Source of the DNA: JAICMB01 sp963838885
GTDB taxonomy: Bacteria > Acidobacteriota > Terriglobia > Bryobacterales > Bryobacteraceae
Length of the DNA: 64,000 nt
NCBI GenBank assembly: GCA_963838885.1
Contig: CAWITB010000004.1
Coordinates: 124,001 to 188,000 of the forward strand
Direction of reading: 5' to 3'
The notes beneath the pieces are model-generated. The model was given only the letters and a program-made list of their open reading frames with translations. It ran no database searches and was not told the DNA's origin. A program made the translations under genes and the position numbers. Numbering within the stretch: the stretch's first letter is position 1; every line of letters starts with the position of its first letter. Positions 35,514-43,746 of this stretch are shown in pieces.

Positions 35514-36252
35514 CCACGCCAACCACCTGTCCGATAATGTCGACTTCGGACGGCAGCGAGAAGATCACCGGGTTCTCGCCCGATGCGGGGTGCGGGGCTA
35601 GAATCAACTTATCGTCTTTTTGGCCGCACCAACCGCAGGCGTATCCTTGCCGGTGTTCCAGGAAATAGATGGGACGGTCGAACTCGCTGCTCCACCCATC
35701 CGTCTGGATCTTCCGCCGCGCCTCGTCGATCAGCACGAACGAACCCGGTTGCAACAGAGGATACATGAACCAGTCGTCGGTGCCGATGAATCCATAGCGG
35801 CGATCCTGCGGGTCCAGACCGGCCAGAAACATGAGCGACATCTTGCCCCAACGCTGGATCATGCGGCTGAGGTATGTAGTCCGGCTTAGGTCCACGCCTG
35901 GGTCAAAGGCAACCGGGACCGTTACGTCGCCATGTTGAGGCGCGCGAAATCCGATAGCGTGCGTGCGCGAAATCTCCGCAAAAAGCGAGTCGGCGGACAA
36001 CGACGTTAAATCGATGCCATACCAATCCAATACCTCCGGGAAATCCAGCCGGTAAATCGCGCATAAAGCGTAAAGTTTATATATGCTAGGTACCAGCCCC
36101 TTATTCTCGATTTCCGAGATGCGATTGATCAGCACCGCGAACTCCAGATTGCCGTATTTTTCGGCAATGCGCTGGCTGGCCTGCTCCACGTCGCGGACGC
36201 GGAGGTTCAAACGCTCGCGCGCTTGCTTCAGTTTGGTTCCGGCGCCATCCAT
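35470..36252 (-). CDS. XRE HTH regulator with S24/LexA-like C-terminal domain
   Basis: 260 residues from the ATG at 36252 (MDGAGTKLKQARERLNLRV). HTH_XRE spans about residues 5-75 (KQARERLNLRVRDVEQAS ... RISEIENKGLVPSIYKLYALCAIY). The C-terminal part (about 140-250) looks like the S24 peptidase fold: YGFIGTDDWFMYPLLQPGSFVLID, then RPIYFLEHRQGYACGWC and VDIIGQVVGVAMRL. The canonical Ser in the SMxP motif is not evident, so it may be a non-cleaving ligand or stress sensor. A GTTCTG-N4-CAGAAC dyad lies 113 bases upstream of the start, implying autoregulation. Confidence 0.7.
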   Translation of the reverse strand: MDGAGTKLKQARERLNLRVRDVEQASQRIAEKYGNLEFAVLINRISEIENKGLVPSIYKLYALCAIYRLDFPEVLDWYGIDLTSLSADSLFAEISRTHAIGFRAPQHGDVTVPVAFDPGVDLSRTTYLSRMIQRWGKMSLMFLAGLDPQDRRYGFIGTDDWFMYPLLQPGSFVLIDEARRKIQTDGWSSEFDRPIYFLEHRQGYACGWCGQKDDKLILAPHPASGENPVIFSLPSEVDIIGQVVGVAMRLDSGRRRRARS

Positions 36253-36364
36253 GCTATGATGCTCACCGCGCAGCCGAATACCGCGCGCGATTCCTTGCTC
36301 ATGACCGTTACGCGTCTCGCTGGGCCGAATAGCCACGTAGTAGTACTCCCATTCTATCAATTCT

Positions 36365-36380
36365 GTTCTGTTTTCAGAAC
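36365..36380. promoter_or_regulatory. Palindromic operator GTTCTG-N4-CAGAAC, copy 2
   Basis: The same dyad as at 34996, here with TTTT in the centre and extended to CTGTTCTG/CAGAACAG (36363-36382). It lies between the divergent XRE-S24 regulator and ubiX. Confidence 0.7.
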
Positions 36381-36404
36381 AGGACCTTTCCAGAGGAGTG
36401 GCTT

Positions 36405-36995
36405 TTGCCCTCTCCGGCCCTAAGGAGAATCGTCGTTGGCGTCTCTGGAGCGAGTGGCTCCATTTACGGCTGGCGTCTGCTTGAAAAGCTCCGCGCTGCC
36501 GAGCGGGTCGAAACCCATTTGATCCTGACCCGCTCGGCCGAGCGCACCGCGCAATTGGAATGCGGCAAGAAAGCCGCCGATTTTAAAGCGCTGGCGGACT
36601 ATTGGTATCCCTTCGAAGACATCGGCGCATCGCTCGCGAGCGGATCGTTCCTCACGCACGGCATGATCGTCGCGCCTTGTTCCATCCATAGTATGTCGGC
36701 GATTGCCGCCGGACTGAGCTCTAATCTTCTGCTGCGCGCCGCGGACGTGTCGCTCAAAGAGCGCCGCCCGCTCATCCTCATGGTTCGCGAAACCCCCTTC
36801 CATCTCGGCCATCTGCGCGCTATGCTCGCCTTGACGGAAATGGGCGCCATAGTCGCCCCGCCCATTCCCGGTTTCTATAACGATCCGCAAACCATTCTGG
36901 ACCTCGTCGACCACAGCGTCGATCGCATGCTCGATCTGATTGGCTTACCGGTGGACGGCGCGCGGCGCTGGGACTCCGGCCGGAGAGGCGAATGA
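36405..36995 (+). CDS. ubiX: Flavin prenyltransferase UbiX
   Basis: A 196-residue flavoprotein-fold enzyme that makes prenylated FMN for UbiD-type decarboxylases. Motifs: RIVVGVSGASGSIYGWRLLEKL, THLILTRSAERT, GMIVAPCSIHSMSAIAAGLSSNLLLRAADVSLKERRPLILMVRETPFH, all typical. The start is TTG with AGAGGAG in front. No ubiD lies in the window. It overlaps pheA by 4 bases (ATGA), so the two are translated together. Confidence 0.92.
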   Translation: MPSPALRRIVVGVSGASGSIYGWRLLEKLRAAERVETHLILTRSAERTAQLECGKKAADFKALADYWYPFEDIGASLASGSFLTHGMIVAPCSIHSMSAIAAGLSSNLLLRAADVSLKERRPLILMVRETPFHLGHLRAMLALTEMGAIVAPPIPGFYNDPQTILDLVDHSVDRMLDLIGLPVDGARRWDSGRRGE

Positions 36996-37837
36996 GGAAG
37001 GTCAAAGTAGGATTTCAAGGCGAGCTGGGCGCCTTCAGCCAGGAAGCCGCGCGTCAGTTGTTGGGCGACCGCGCCGCCGTGGTTCCTTTCCAGCGCTTCG
37101 AGGAAGTCTTCCGCGCCCTCGACCGCGGCGATACCGATGCCTCAGTCATTCCTATCGAAAATACGCTGGCCGGATCGGTGCATGAAAACTACGATCATCT
37201 ATTGCATTTCGAAGTCAAGATCGCCGCTGAAACCAACGTCCGCATCGTTCATAACTTGATGGCCGCCCCCGGCGTGCGCTTCCGCGACATACGGCGCGTC
37301 TACTCCCATCCCGTCGCGCTGAACCAGTGCCTGGAATTCTTCGCATCGCATCCCGGCATCGAAAAGGTCCCTTATTACGACACGGCCGGAAGCGTCAAAA
37401 TGCTGCTTCGCGAGAAGCCGAAGGACGCCGCGGCGATTGCGTCCGCGGTTGCGGCATCCATCTATGGCGCTCGCATCCTGAAGCGCTCGATCGAAGACGA
37501 TCGCCGCAATTTCACGCGCTTCTTCCTTCTGAATGGCAAGCGCCGCGTGCTCCCGGCGCGCCGCCCCGCCACGGCGTGGAAAACGTCGCTCGTCTTCACC
37601 ACCCGCAATATTCCCGGAGCGCTGTTCCGGGGCCTCAGCGCGTTCGCCCTGCGCGATCTCAACCTGACCAAGATCGAATCGCGCCCGCTGCGCGGAAAAC
37701 CGTGGGAGTATCTCTTCTACGTCGATTTCGAGGGCCGCGAAGACTCGCCAGTAGCGCGCAAAGCGCTCGGCCATCTCGCCGAGCTGGCCGACTTCATGCG
37801 AGTACTCGGCAGCTATCCGCGCGATCACAGCAAGTGA
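36992..37837 (+). CDS. pheA: Prephenate dehydratase with ACT domain
   Basis: A 281-residue enzyme of phenylalanine synthesis, converting prephenate to phenylpyruvate. The catalytic domain covers residues 1-180: VGFQGELGAFSQEAA, ASVIPIENTLAGSVHENYDHLL, VYSHPVALNQCLEF, YYDTAGSVKML, and RNFTRFFLL containing the Thr-Arg-Phe signature. The regulatory ACT domain follows (KTSLVFTTRNIPGALFRGLSAFALRDLNLTKIESRPLRGKPWEYLFYVDFEG) and binds phenylalanine. It stands alone, without chorismate mutase. Co-translated with ubiX. Confidence 0.93.
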   Translation: MRKVKVGFQGELGAFSQEAARQLLGDRAAVVPFQRFEEVFRALDRGDTDASVIPIENTLAGSVHENYDHLLHFEVKIAAETNVRIVHNLMAAPGVRFRDIRRVYSHPVALNQCLEFFASHPGIEKVPYYDTAGSVKMLLREKPKDAAAIASAVAASIYGARILKRSIEDDRRNFTRFFLLNGKRRVLPARRPATAWKTSLVFTTRNIPGALFRGLSAFALRDLNLTKIESRPLRGKPWEYLFYVDFEGREDSPVARKALGHLAELADFMRVLGSYPRDHSK

Positions 37838-38012
37838 AGTCCCCGCTAGCTTGATCTGTATCCTCTGCGCCGCATCGCGCGGGATGCGCCGTAGCTTAGC
37901 TGAGATAGATGCACACGCACGGCATTGCTTTGACCTTCTCAGGCATCACTACTTCTTTTGCGCAAGGCGTCCTCACGTTTTGGCGGAGCGTTCGGCTCGT
38001 TTCCCGCCGGGC

Positions 38013-38053
38013 CCATTCTTCGAGATCAGGACTTTTTCGACGCGCTTGCCGTC
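38013..38053 (-). repeat. 41-bp fragment of a DUF4340 gene
   Basis: This stretch matches 40362-40402 inside the DUF4340 gene at 38 of 41 positions, in the same orientation. On the minus strand it reads DGKRVEKVLISKNG, as in the intact protein, then stops being similar. It looks like the leftover of a second DUF4340 copy or a short duplication. Confidence 0.6.
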
Positions 38054-38072
38054 GGGGATCATCCAACAAGCG

Positions 38073-39140
38073 ATGCAGCCGCACCTTTTCTCTCCTCTGG
38101 CCATCCGCGCGGTGACCCTGCGCAACCGGATAGCCGTATCGCCCATGTGCCAATACTCCTGCGAAGACGGCTTCGCGACCGATTGGCACTTGGTCCACTT
38201 GGGCAGCCGCGCGGTCGGGGGCGCGGCGCTGGTGATGGCGGAAGCTTCCGCGGTTGAAGCGCGAGGCCGCATTTCGCCGGCGGATTTGGGAATCTGGAAA
38301 GACGATCACATCGCGAATCTCGCGCGCATCGCGAAGTTCATCAAGCAGCGCGGGGCAGTCGCCGGGATTCAGATCGCGCATGCGGGGCGGAAGGCGAGTA
38401 CCTCTCCGCCGTGGGAGGGCGGCGGCGCGATTCCCGTCGAGCGGGGAGGATGGCGGGCAGTGGCTCCGAGCGCCGTTCCGTTTCGTGATGGGGATGCCGC
38501 GCCCGCCGAGTTGAGCCAAACGGATATTGAGGAGATCCTGGCGGCTTTTGCGGGAGCGGCGAGACGCGCGCTCGCGGCGGGTTTCGACCTGGTCGAAATA
38601 CACGGCGCCCATGGATATCTGATTCACGAATTTCTGTCGCCGCTCTCTAACGTGCGCACCGACGAGTATGGCGGGTCATTCGAAAACCGCATCCGTTTCG
38701 CCGAGGAGATTGCTCGCGCGGTTCGCAGCGCATGGCCGGAGGAATTGCCCTTGTTTTTCCGCATCTCGGCGACCGATTGGGTGGAGGGTGGCTGGGACCT
38801 CGATGGATCGGTCCGGCTGAGCGTCCGGCTGAAACAATTGGGCGTGGATCTCATCGACTGCTCCTCCGGTGGGATGGTCCCGTACGCGAAAATCGCGCTC
38901 GGCCCTGGGTATCAAGTGCCCTTCGCTGAGCGTATCCGGCGCGAGGCCGATATTTTTACGGGGGCCGTCGGGCTGATCACGGAGCCGGAGCAGGCGGATC
39001 GCATTATCTGCGATGGCCAAGCCGATGTAGTGCTGCTGGCGCGCGAGATGTTGCGGGATCCATATTGGGCGCTGCACGCCGCGAAGGAGCTCAGGCGGCG
39101 CGCGGAGCCTGCGGTCCAGTATGGGCGCGCTTTTGAGTAA
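38073..39140 (+). CDS. OYE-family NADH:flavin oxidoreductase (YqjM-like)
   Basis: A 355-residue FMN barrel from the ATG at 38073 (MQPHLFSPLAIRAVTLRNRI). Motifs: AVSPMCQYSCEDGFATDWHLVHLGSRAVGG, GIQIAHAGRKAS (substrate His), FDLVEIHGAHGYLIHEFLSPLSNVRTDEYGGSFENR (Tyr proton donor region), and GLITEPEQADRII with VLLAREMLRDP. These match the thermophilic-like/YqjM branch of ene reductases acting on alpha,beta-unsaturated carbonyls. The frame is open upstream to 37851, but that part covers the DUF4340 fragment and lacks similarity. Confidence 0.88.
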   Translation: MQPHLFSPLAIRAVTLRNRIAVSPMCQYSCEDGFATDWHLVHLGSRAVGGAALVMAEASAVEARGRISPADLGIWKDDHIANLARIAKFIKQRGAVAGIQIAHAGRKASTSPPWEGGGAIPVERGGWRAVAPSAVPFRDGDAAPAELSQTDIEEILAAFAGAARRALAAGFDLVEIHGAHGYLIHEFLSPLSNVRTDEYGGSFENRIRFAEEIARAVRSAWPEELPLFFRISATDWVEGGWDLDGSVRLSVRLKQLGVDLIDCSSGGMVPYAKIALGPGYQVPFAERIRREADIFTGAVGLITEPEQADRIICDGQADVVLLAREMLRDPYWALHAAKELRRRAEPAVQYGRAFE

Positions 39141-39190
39141 CGAAGCCAAAATTTTCCAAAAACCGAGCAAAAACCAAGGAGTTGGACGCC

Positions 39191-40230
39191 ATGTCTCAAA
39201 GACCTTACGAAACGGAGGTCGTCCGCGCGTTCGTTGCACAACCCCTCCTGCCTGAACCTCCGATTCGGCTAGACGGATTGCAGCAGCTTCTGGAGCGGGC
39301 GAACGAAGCCGTGGGGCGCCTTTGATAGGTTCGCATCCATTCTTCCAAATGTCCCGCTCCTTGTGTGAGCATATGTGCGCAAAGAGGCAGTTCTCTCGTC
39401 ACAGATCGAAGAACGCAGTCCTCCCTCTCCGATTTACTGCTGTTCGAGAACGACGAGGCTCCTGGGGCGCCGATCGAAGGCGTTCAGGAGGTCTCCAGTT
39501 ATGTCGCCGCGATGAATCCGGGCGATTTCAGGCGCAGTCAGAACGGGTCGGTGGAAGCCGCCGGGAAACGCAGTCTCCTGCCGCCCCGCCCGAGCTTGTG
39601 CTCAATTGCATGAGTAGGCTGGAAGTGTTCTTGCACGAGGATCGGCAGGATCTCCCGTTGCTCGTTAAGGCTGGCCTCGCTCGCGCGGTTCGAGACCATC
39701 CATCCCTTCCTCGACGGGAACGGTAGACTTGGTCGCCTCCTGATCGCGTTTCTGCTTTGCGCCCAGGAGGTGATTCGGGAGCCGTTTCTTTCTTTGAGTC
39801 TCTATTTCAAGACTCACCGGGCCGCACACTACGACCCGCTGGATCGGGTCCGAATCAAAGGCGATTCGGAAGCCTGGCTCGATTTCTTCCTGACTGGCGT
39901 GAAGGAAACCGCGGAGCAGGCCGCCAGCGCCGCGCGCCGTATCATGGCGCTTTTGGAAGGACATCAACGGCGCGATTGAAACACTGGGACGTCCGGGTGC
40001 TTCGGCGCTACGCGTTTTCCGGCACATGCAGCGCAACCCAATCGTTTCAATCCCGTCGACGGCGCTAAAGATGGGAATCTCGGCTCCGACGGTTGCGAAA
40101 TCTCTGGGGCACATGAGGCGCCTAGGTATTCTGCGTGAAATTACGGGACGCGAGCGCCACCGATTGTTTGTTTACGAGACGTACCCTGGCGATTCTTAAC
40201 GAAGGAACGGAGCCCAATTCGTTAAGAATA
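39191..40230 (+). pseudogene. Fic-family AMP-transferase, broken by several frameshifts
   Basis: With AAGGAG in front, the gene opens MSQRPYETEVVRAFVAQPLL ... LLERANEAVGRL and then stops at 39323. Fic pieces continue in other frames: LSDLLLFENDEAPGAPIEG (~39.43 kb), NPGDFRRSQNG (~39.52), HPFLDGNGRLGR, the Fic active-site motif with catalytic His (~39.69), FLSLSLYFKTHRAAHYDPL, and a C-terminal winged-helix part (ISAPTVAKSLGHMRRLGIL) to ~40.2 kb. At least four frame changes are needed. Fic enzymes AMPylate target proteins. This copy should be inactive. Confidence 0.8.
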
Positions 40231-40240
40231 CGGCGCAGCC

Positions 40241-41575
40241 CTACTTCTTTGCCGCTACCGCCGGTTTTACATCCCCGGCCGATCGTTCGAGATCCTCAAC
40301 CGTTTTGGCATCGAGCTCGTATAAGGACGGCTCATTTTCGCGCTGGGCGATGTATTTGGCGCCGTTCTTCGAGATCAGAACCTTTTCGACGCGCTTGCCG
40401 TCATTGGAGGTCACCGTGATAGTGATGACCGGCGTTGTAAAGCCGCTATCGGCGAAGCTCGTCGCGGAGAGATCGCGCAGTTTGTCGAGGAACGACTGCA
40501 CGCTGGTCGCGTCCATTTTCTTGCCATTCGAAAGCCAGTTCTCGCCGGATTTCGTGAAGGAGTACGATTTCGCGCCATCCTGCATTTCGATCTTGTTGGG
40601 ATCGGTGAAACCAAAATCGAACAGTTTCTTGTTGCGGAAATCATCGAGGCCCTTGTCGAGGCCCGTGCCGAGATCGTTGGGAACCTTGTATACGCCTTCC
40701 ACGACGCTCGATTTGGCGTAGTAATCGTCCTTGTTCTTGTGGACCTGAAGCTCCTCCGTACCGGACGGGCCGGTTACTTTGACGGTTGCAAGGGGCGAAC
40801 CGGATGCGAAGGCCGCGGCGGCTTTCTTCGCGTCCTCGTCCGAGACGCCGGTGTCCATCTTGGCATCCTTGATCTTGCGGACCAGCTCTTCCACCTGCAG
40901 GCCGTCGGCGCGCAATGGCTTGGGCTTTACGATTTGCCAAGTGTCCTTATCGCGGCCGAATTCGATGTCCTGGCTCTTGCCCTTCGCCCGGTCAATCAGC
41001 TCCAGTCGGGTGATTTTGTCGGAATCCACTGTCAGCAGGCGCTTGTCGCGCAGATCCGTGGGGCCTTTATCGATGCTGGTTTTGCTGTAGCTCGCCAGCG
41101 TGAAAATGCGAGGATCGTTTTCGAGCTTGGCGTAAGCGGCGCTGCCGGTAGGCGTGTCATCGCCGATCAACAGCTCCCGGGTCTTACCGTTTTTCTGCGT
41201 GAGCGTGACGGTCAGCGCCGGCTGCGTGAGGCCGTACTGATTCAGGTTGCTCGCCTTATCTTCGACCAGACGATCGGAGTTAAGCGACGCGAGCGTTGAG
41301 AGCATGCTTGAAACGGCATCCTGATCTACGGGCAGCGGCTTCGGCTGCGTCATATCCCACTTCCCGGAGCTGTTTCTCGCGAGAACGACTTCGCGGCCGT
41401 CCTTTTTCTTCAAGTCGATCTTGGTGATGTCGCTCTCGTTTAATGAAAGGATCTTGGGCGCCGTGTCGGCGGAGGATTTCGATTCGTCCGGCGCCTTGCG
41501 ATGATTCGACCAGTAGAGTAAACCAACCAGCGCCGCCAGCACCACGGCTGCGGCGGCTAAACCGCGTCCACGCAT
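40241..41575 (-). CDS. DUF4340 protein of a Gld-type ABC operon
   Basis: 444 residues from the ATG at 41575. An N-terminal membrane helix (LAAAAVVLAALVGLLYW) precedes a large extracytoplasmic part of repeated DUF4340 units: KIDLKKKDGREVVLARNSSGKWDMTQPKPLPVD, NGKTRELLIGDDTPTGSAAYAKL, ITRLELIDRAKGKSQDIEFGRDKDTWQIVKP, SYSFTKSGENWLSNGKKMD. The ATG overlaps the GldG-like stop by one base (TAATG). DUF4340 proteins typically end operons of an ABC-2 exporter and GldG-like subunit. The cargo is unknown. Confidence 0.85.
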   Translation of the reverse strand: MRGRGLAAAAVVLAALVGLLYWSNHRKAPDESKSSADTAPKILSLNESDITKIDLKKKDGREVVLARNSSGKWDMTQPKPLPVDQDAVSSMLSTLASLNSDRLVEDKASNLNQYGLTQPALTVTLTQKNGKTRELLIGDDTPTGSAAYAKLENDPRIFTLASYSKTSIDKGPTDLRDKRLLTVDSDKITRLELIDRAKGKSQDIEFGRDKDTWQIVKPKPLRADGLQVEELVRKIKDAKMDTGVSDEDAKKAAAAFASGSPLATVKVTGPSGTEELQVHKNKDDYYAKSSVVEGVYKVPNDLGTGLDKGLDDFRNKKLFDFGFTDPNKIEMQDGAKSYSFTKSGENWLSNGKKMDATSVQSFLDKLRDLSATSFADSGFTTPVITITVTSNDGKRVEKVLISKNGAKYIAQRENEPSLYELDAKTVEDLERSAGDVKPAVAAKK

Positions 41576-42975
41576 TAGTGCCCCCGCCTCCGCCACCACA
41601 CGGAAACGCCGCCGATGACCACGACCAAGGGAAGAAAGAGCTGACTGAACCAGGTGACCCAGCGCATCTGATAACGGGTCATGGTGACATTTTGATTTTC
41701 TTGCTGCTTGGGCCGGATCGAAATAAGATCCTCGTCCGAAGCAAGCCAATTGATGGTGTTCAGCGCGAGATCCTGGTTGCCGTTAAAGCCGATGAAGGAG
41801 TTTTCAGCCCAGCGCGCGCTTCCGAAAACCACGAAACGGCCCTGGCTGTTCTCCTTGCCGGTGTTATAGGTTCCGGCCGCGGCAATGGTGAGTGGGCCTT
41901 TCTTGTTCTTCGGATCGTCTGGATTCACCTGCGGAGAGCTGAGATTCGTAGTCGCGAGACTGCTTGCGGACGAGTCGATGAGCTTCTCGACCGTGGTCTT
42001 ATCGCCGTTCTTGATCTGCATCGAGCGCGCCAGCGGAAAGCCTGTTGCCGTGCGCTTCATTTCATTGACAATGGTCTGCGATGGATAGCTCGTTACGAGC
42101 GCGACCTCGGGACCGAGGCCGGCGAGCTGCCCGATGGGGTTCAGATCCAAGATCAGATCCTTGTCCATGGTGACGCCCCAGCTCTGCAGCAAGTTCGTGA
42201 GGGGCGTGTTCTCCGCGATTTCGGTGCGGCCCATTTTCAGCGGCGGTTCCAGCATGATTAACGCCCGTCCGCCATTTTCGACATATTTCTTCAGGGCATC
42301 CACTTCGGGCTGCTGTAGATCGGACGTCGGGCCGGCAATGGCAACGACGGTGCAATCGGACGGAATCTCCGCCTTTTGAAGCAGGTTGATCGATTTCGTC
42401 TGATAATTATCGTGACCCAACACGTCCTTCAATTTTGAAAGCCCGGAGCGGTCGCTATCGTCGAGCTGCGGCTCGCCGTTGCCGGCCACGAAACAAACCG
42501 TGCGCGTGGTGTTTTTCAGGTCGCGTATAAAGGCGCCGGTGATGCCCTCTTCGGTCATCGCCTTGGCTTCTTCATCCCGCGCGCCGACCTGCACCAAAGT
42601 CGTGCCGTAGTGCAGCTCTTTCAGACCGGCGGCCATGGCGGCGGCGCGCGCGGCCGACGGATTCTTGTCGGGATCGACATACTGCACGTGGATCTTGCGC
42701 GATAAATTCTGGTAGCGCTCGAGCAAATCCTTGGCTTGCTGGAAGCGGCTCGCCTGATCGATATAAATGATATTGGCATTGCCCTTCAGGCCTCGTACGA
42801 TCTTCGCCGTCTGGTCCGAAAGGCTGTAACGCTTATTCGCCGTTGCATCATAGGATTTGTTGTAGCGGTCGGCCAAAACATTGGCCACCACGATAACCGC
42901 AATGATGACGAGAATATAAACAGTCGCGTAAGCCGCGTACTTCGTTTGCCTGGCTTTGAGCCACTGAGTGTTCAT
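41575..42975 (-). CDS. GldG-family auxiliary subunit of ABC exporter
   Basis: A 466-residue protein with a helix near each end (YILVIIAVIVVANVLAD; LFLPLVVVIGGVSVWWRRRGH) and a large periplasmic part between. Signature segments: RYSLSDQTAKIVRGLKG, VQYVDPDKNPSAARAAAMAAG, TEEGITGAFIRDLKNTTRTVCFVAGNGEP and YVENGGRALIMLEPPLK. This is the GldG/ABC_transp_aux type, named for gliding motility in Bacteroidetes but widespread elsewhere. It lies 3 bases after the permease gene. Confidence 0.87.
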   Translation of the reverse strand: MNTQWLKARQTKYAAYATVYILVIIAVIVVANVLADRYNKSYDATANKRYSLSDQTAKIVRGLKGNANIIYIDQASRFQQAKDLLERYQNLSRKIHVQYVDPDKNPSAARAAAMAAGLKELHYGTTLVQVGARDEEAKAMTEEGITGAFIRDLKNTTRTVCFVAGNGEPQLDDSDRSGLSKLKDVLGHDNYQTKSINLLQKAEIPSDCTVVAIAGPTSDLQQPEVDALKKYVENGGRALIMLEPPLKMGRTEIAENTPLTNLLQSWGVTMDKDLILDLNPIGQLAGLGPEVALVTSYPSQTIVNEMKRTATGFPLARSMQIKNGDKTTVEKLIDSSASSLATTNLSSPQVNPDDPKNKKGPLTIAAAGTYNTGKENSQGRFVVFGSARWAENSFIGFNGNQDLALNTINWLASDEDLISIRPKQQENQNVTMTRYQMRWVTWFSQLFLPLVVVIGGVSVWWRRRGH

Positions 42976-42978
42976 GCG

Positions 42979-43746
42979 TTAAGACCTCCAGCGGAGACTC
43001 TCCATCGACCGCTGCGTAAAGAACAGGCCGAGGAAAATCACCGTCACATAATAAATTGCGTCTTTGGTATCGAGGACTCCCTTCGAGAACGACTCGAAGT
43101 GCGTCACGACAGACATATAAGCGAGCACGCGCGCCCAGGCCGCGGTTTCGTAGCCGCTCACCCACTCGAGCACCCACAGCAGCAGGCAAACGCCGAAGGT
43201 GGCCGCGCCCGCGATAATTTGATTTCTGGTGAGCGTGGAGATGAACGTCCCGATGGCGAGCAGACCGCCGGCCTGCAGCAGCAGGCCGAGATAGCCGATC
43301 GCCAGCGGCTTCCAGTCGGGGTTGCCGTACGCGAACAGGAACGCAAAATTGATGGCCGTGAACGCGAGCAAACAGGCATAAAGAATGACCGCGGCCAGCC
43401 ATTTGCCGACGATCACTTCGTAGTCCCGAATCGGCGACGTGACCAGCAGCTCGATTGTGCCGGTGCGCTTTTCTTCCGCGAACAGGCGCATCGTGATCAT
43501 CGGAATAAAGAACAACCCGATGACGCTGACGTTCGACAGCAGCGGACGAATGATCTGCTCGTTGATGTTCATCGGAAACGGCTGGCCGCGCATCTGCGAT
43601 TCCATGCCGATATAGACGAAGTAGCCGAGCGAGTTCCAGAAGAAGAACCCGAAGATCACGGCGAACATCGCCAGTAGCAGATAGGCCACCGGCGATACAA
43701 AATAGCTGTGCAATTCTTTGCGGCAGATAATTAGAATGTTTCTCAT
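42979..43746 (-). CDS. ABC-2 type permease, GldF/NosY-like
   Basis: 255 residues from the ATG at 43746 (MRNILIICRKELHSYFVSPVAYLLL). Six hydrophobic segments. Between helices lies IGLFFIPMITMRLFAEEKRTGTIELLVTSPIRDYEVIVGKWLAA, the signature of the ABC-2 GldF-type permease. The ATG overlaps the ATPase stop by 4 bases. The open frame upstream (to 43878) lies inside the ATPase gene and is not used. It forms the membrane channel of the exporter whose other parts flank it. Confidence 0.88.
   Translation of the reverse strand: MRNILIICRKELHSYFVSPVAYLLLAMFAVIFGFFFWNSLGYFVYIGMESQMRGQPFPMNINEQIIRPLLSNVSVIGLFFIPMITMRLFAEEKRTGTIELLVTSPIRDYEVIVGKWLAAVILYACLLAFTAINFAFLFAYGNPDWKPLAIGYLGLLLQAGGLLAIGTFISTLTRNQIIAGAATFGVCLLLWVLEWVSGYETAAWARVLAYMSVVTHFESFSKGVLDTKDAIYYVTVIFLGLFFTQRSMESLRWRS

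Noticed and set aside
37885..37935. tRNA-like D-arm sequence (GTAGCTTAGCTGAGATAG)
   Set aside because: No anticodon stem, T-arm or closing acceptor stem could be built around it.
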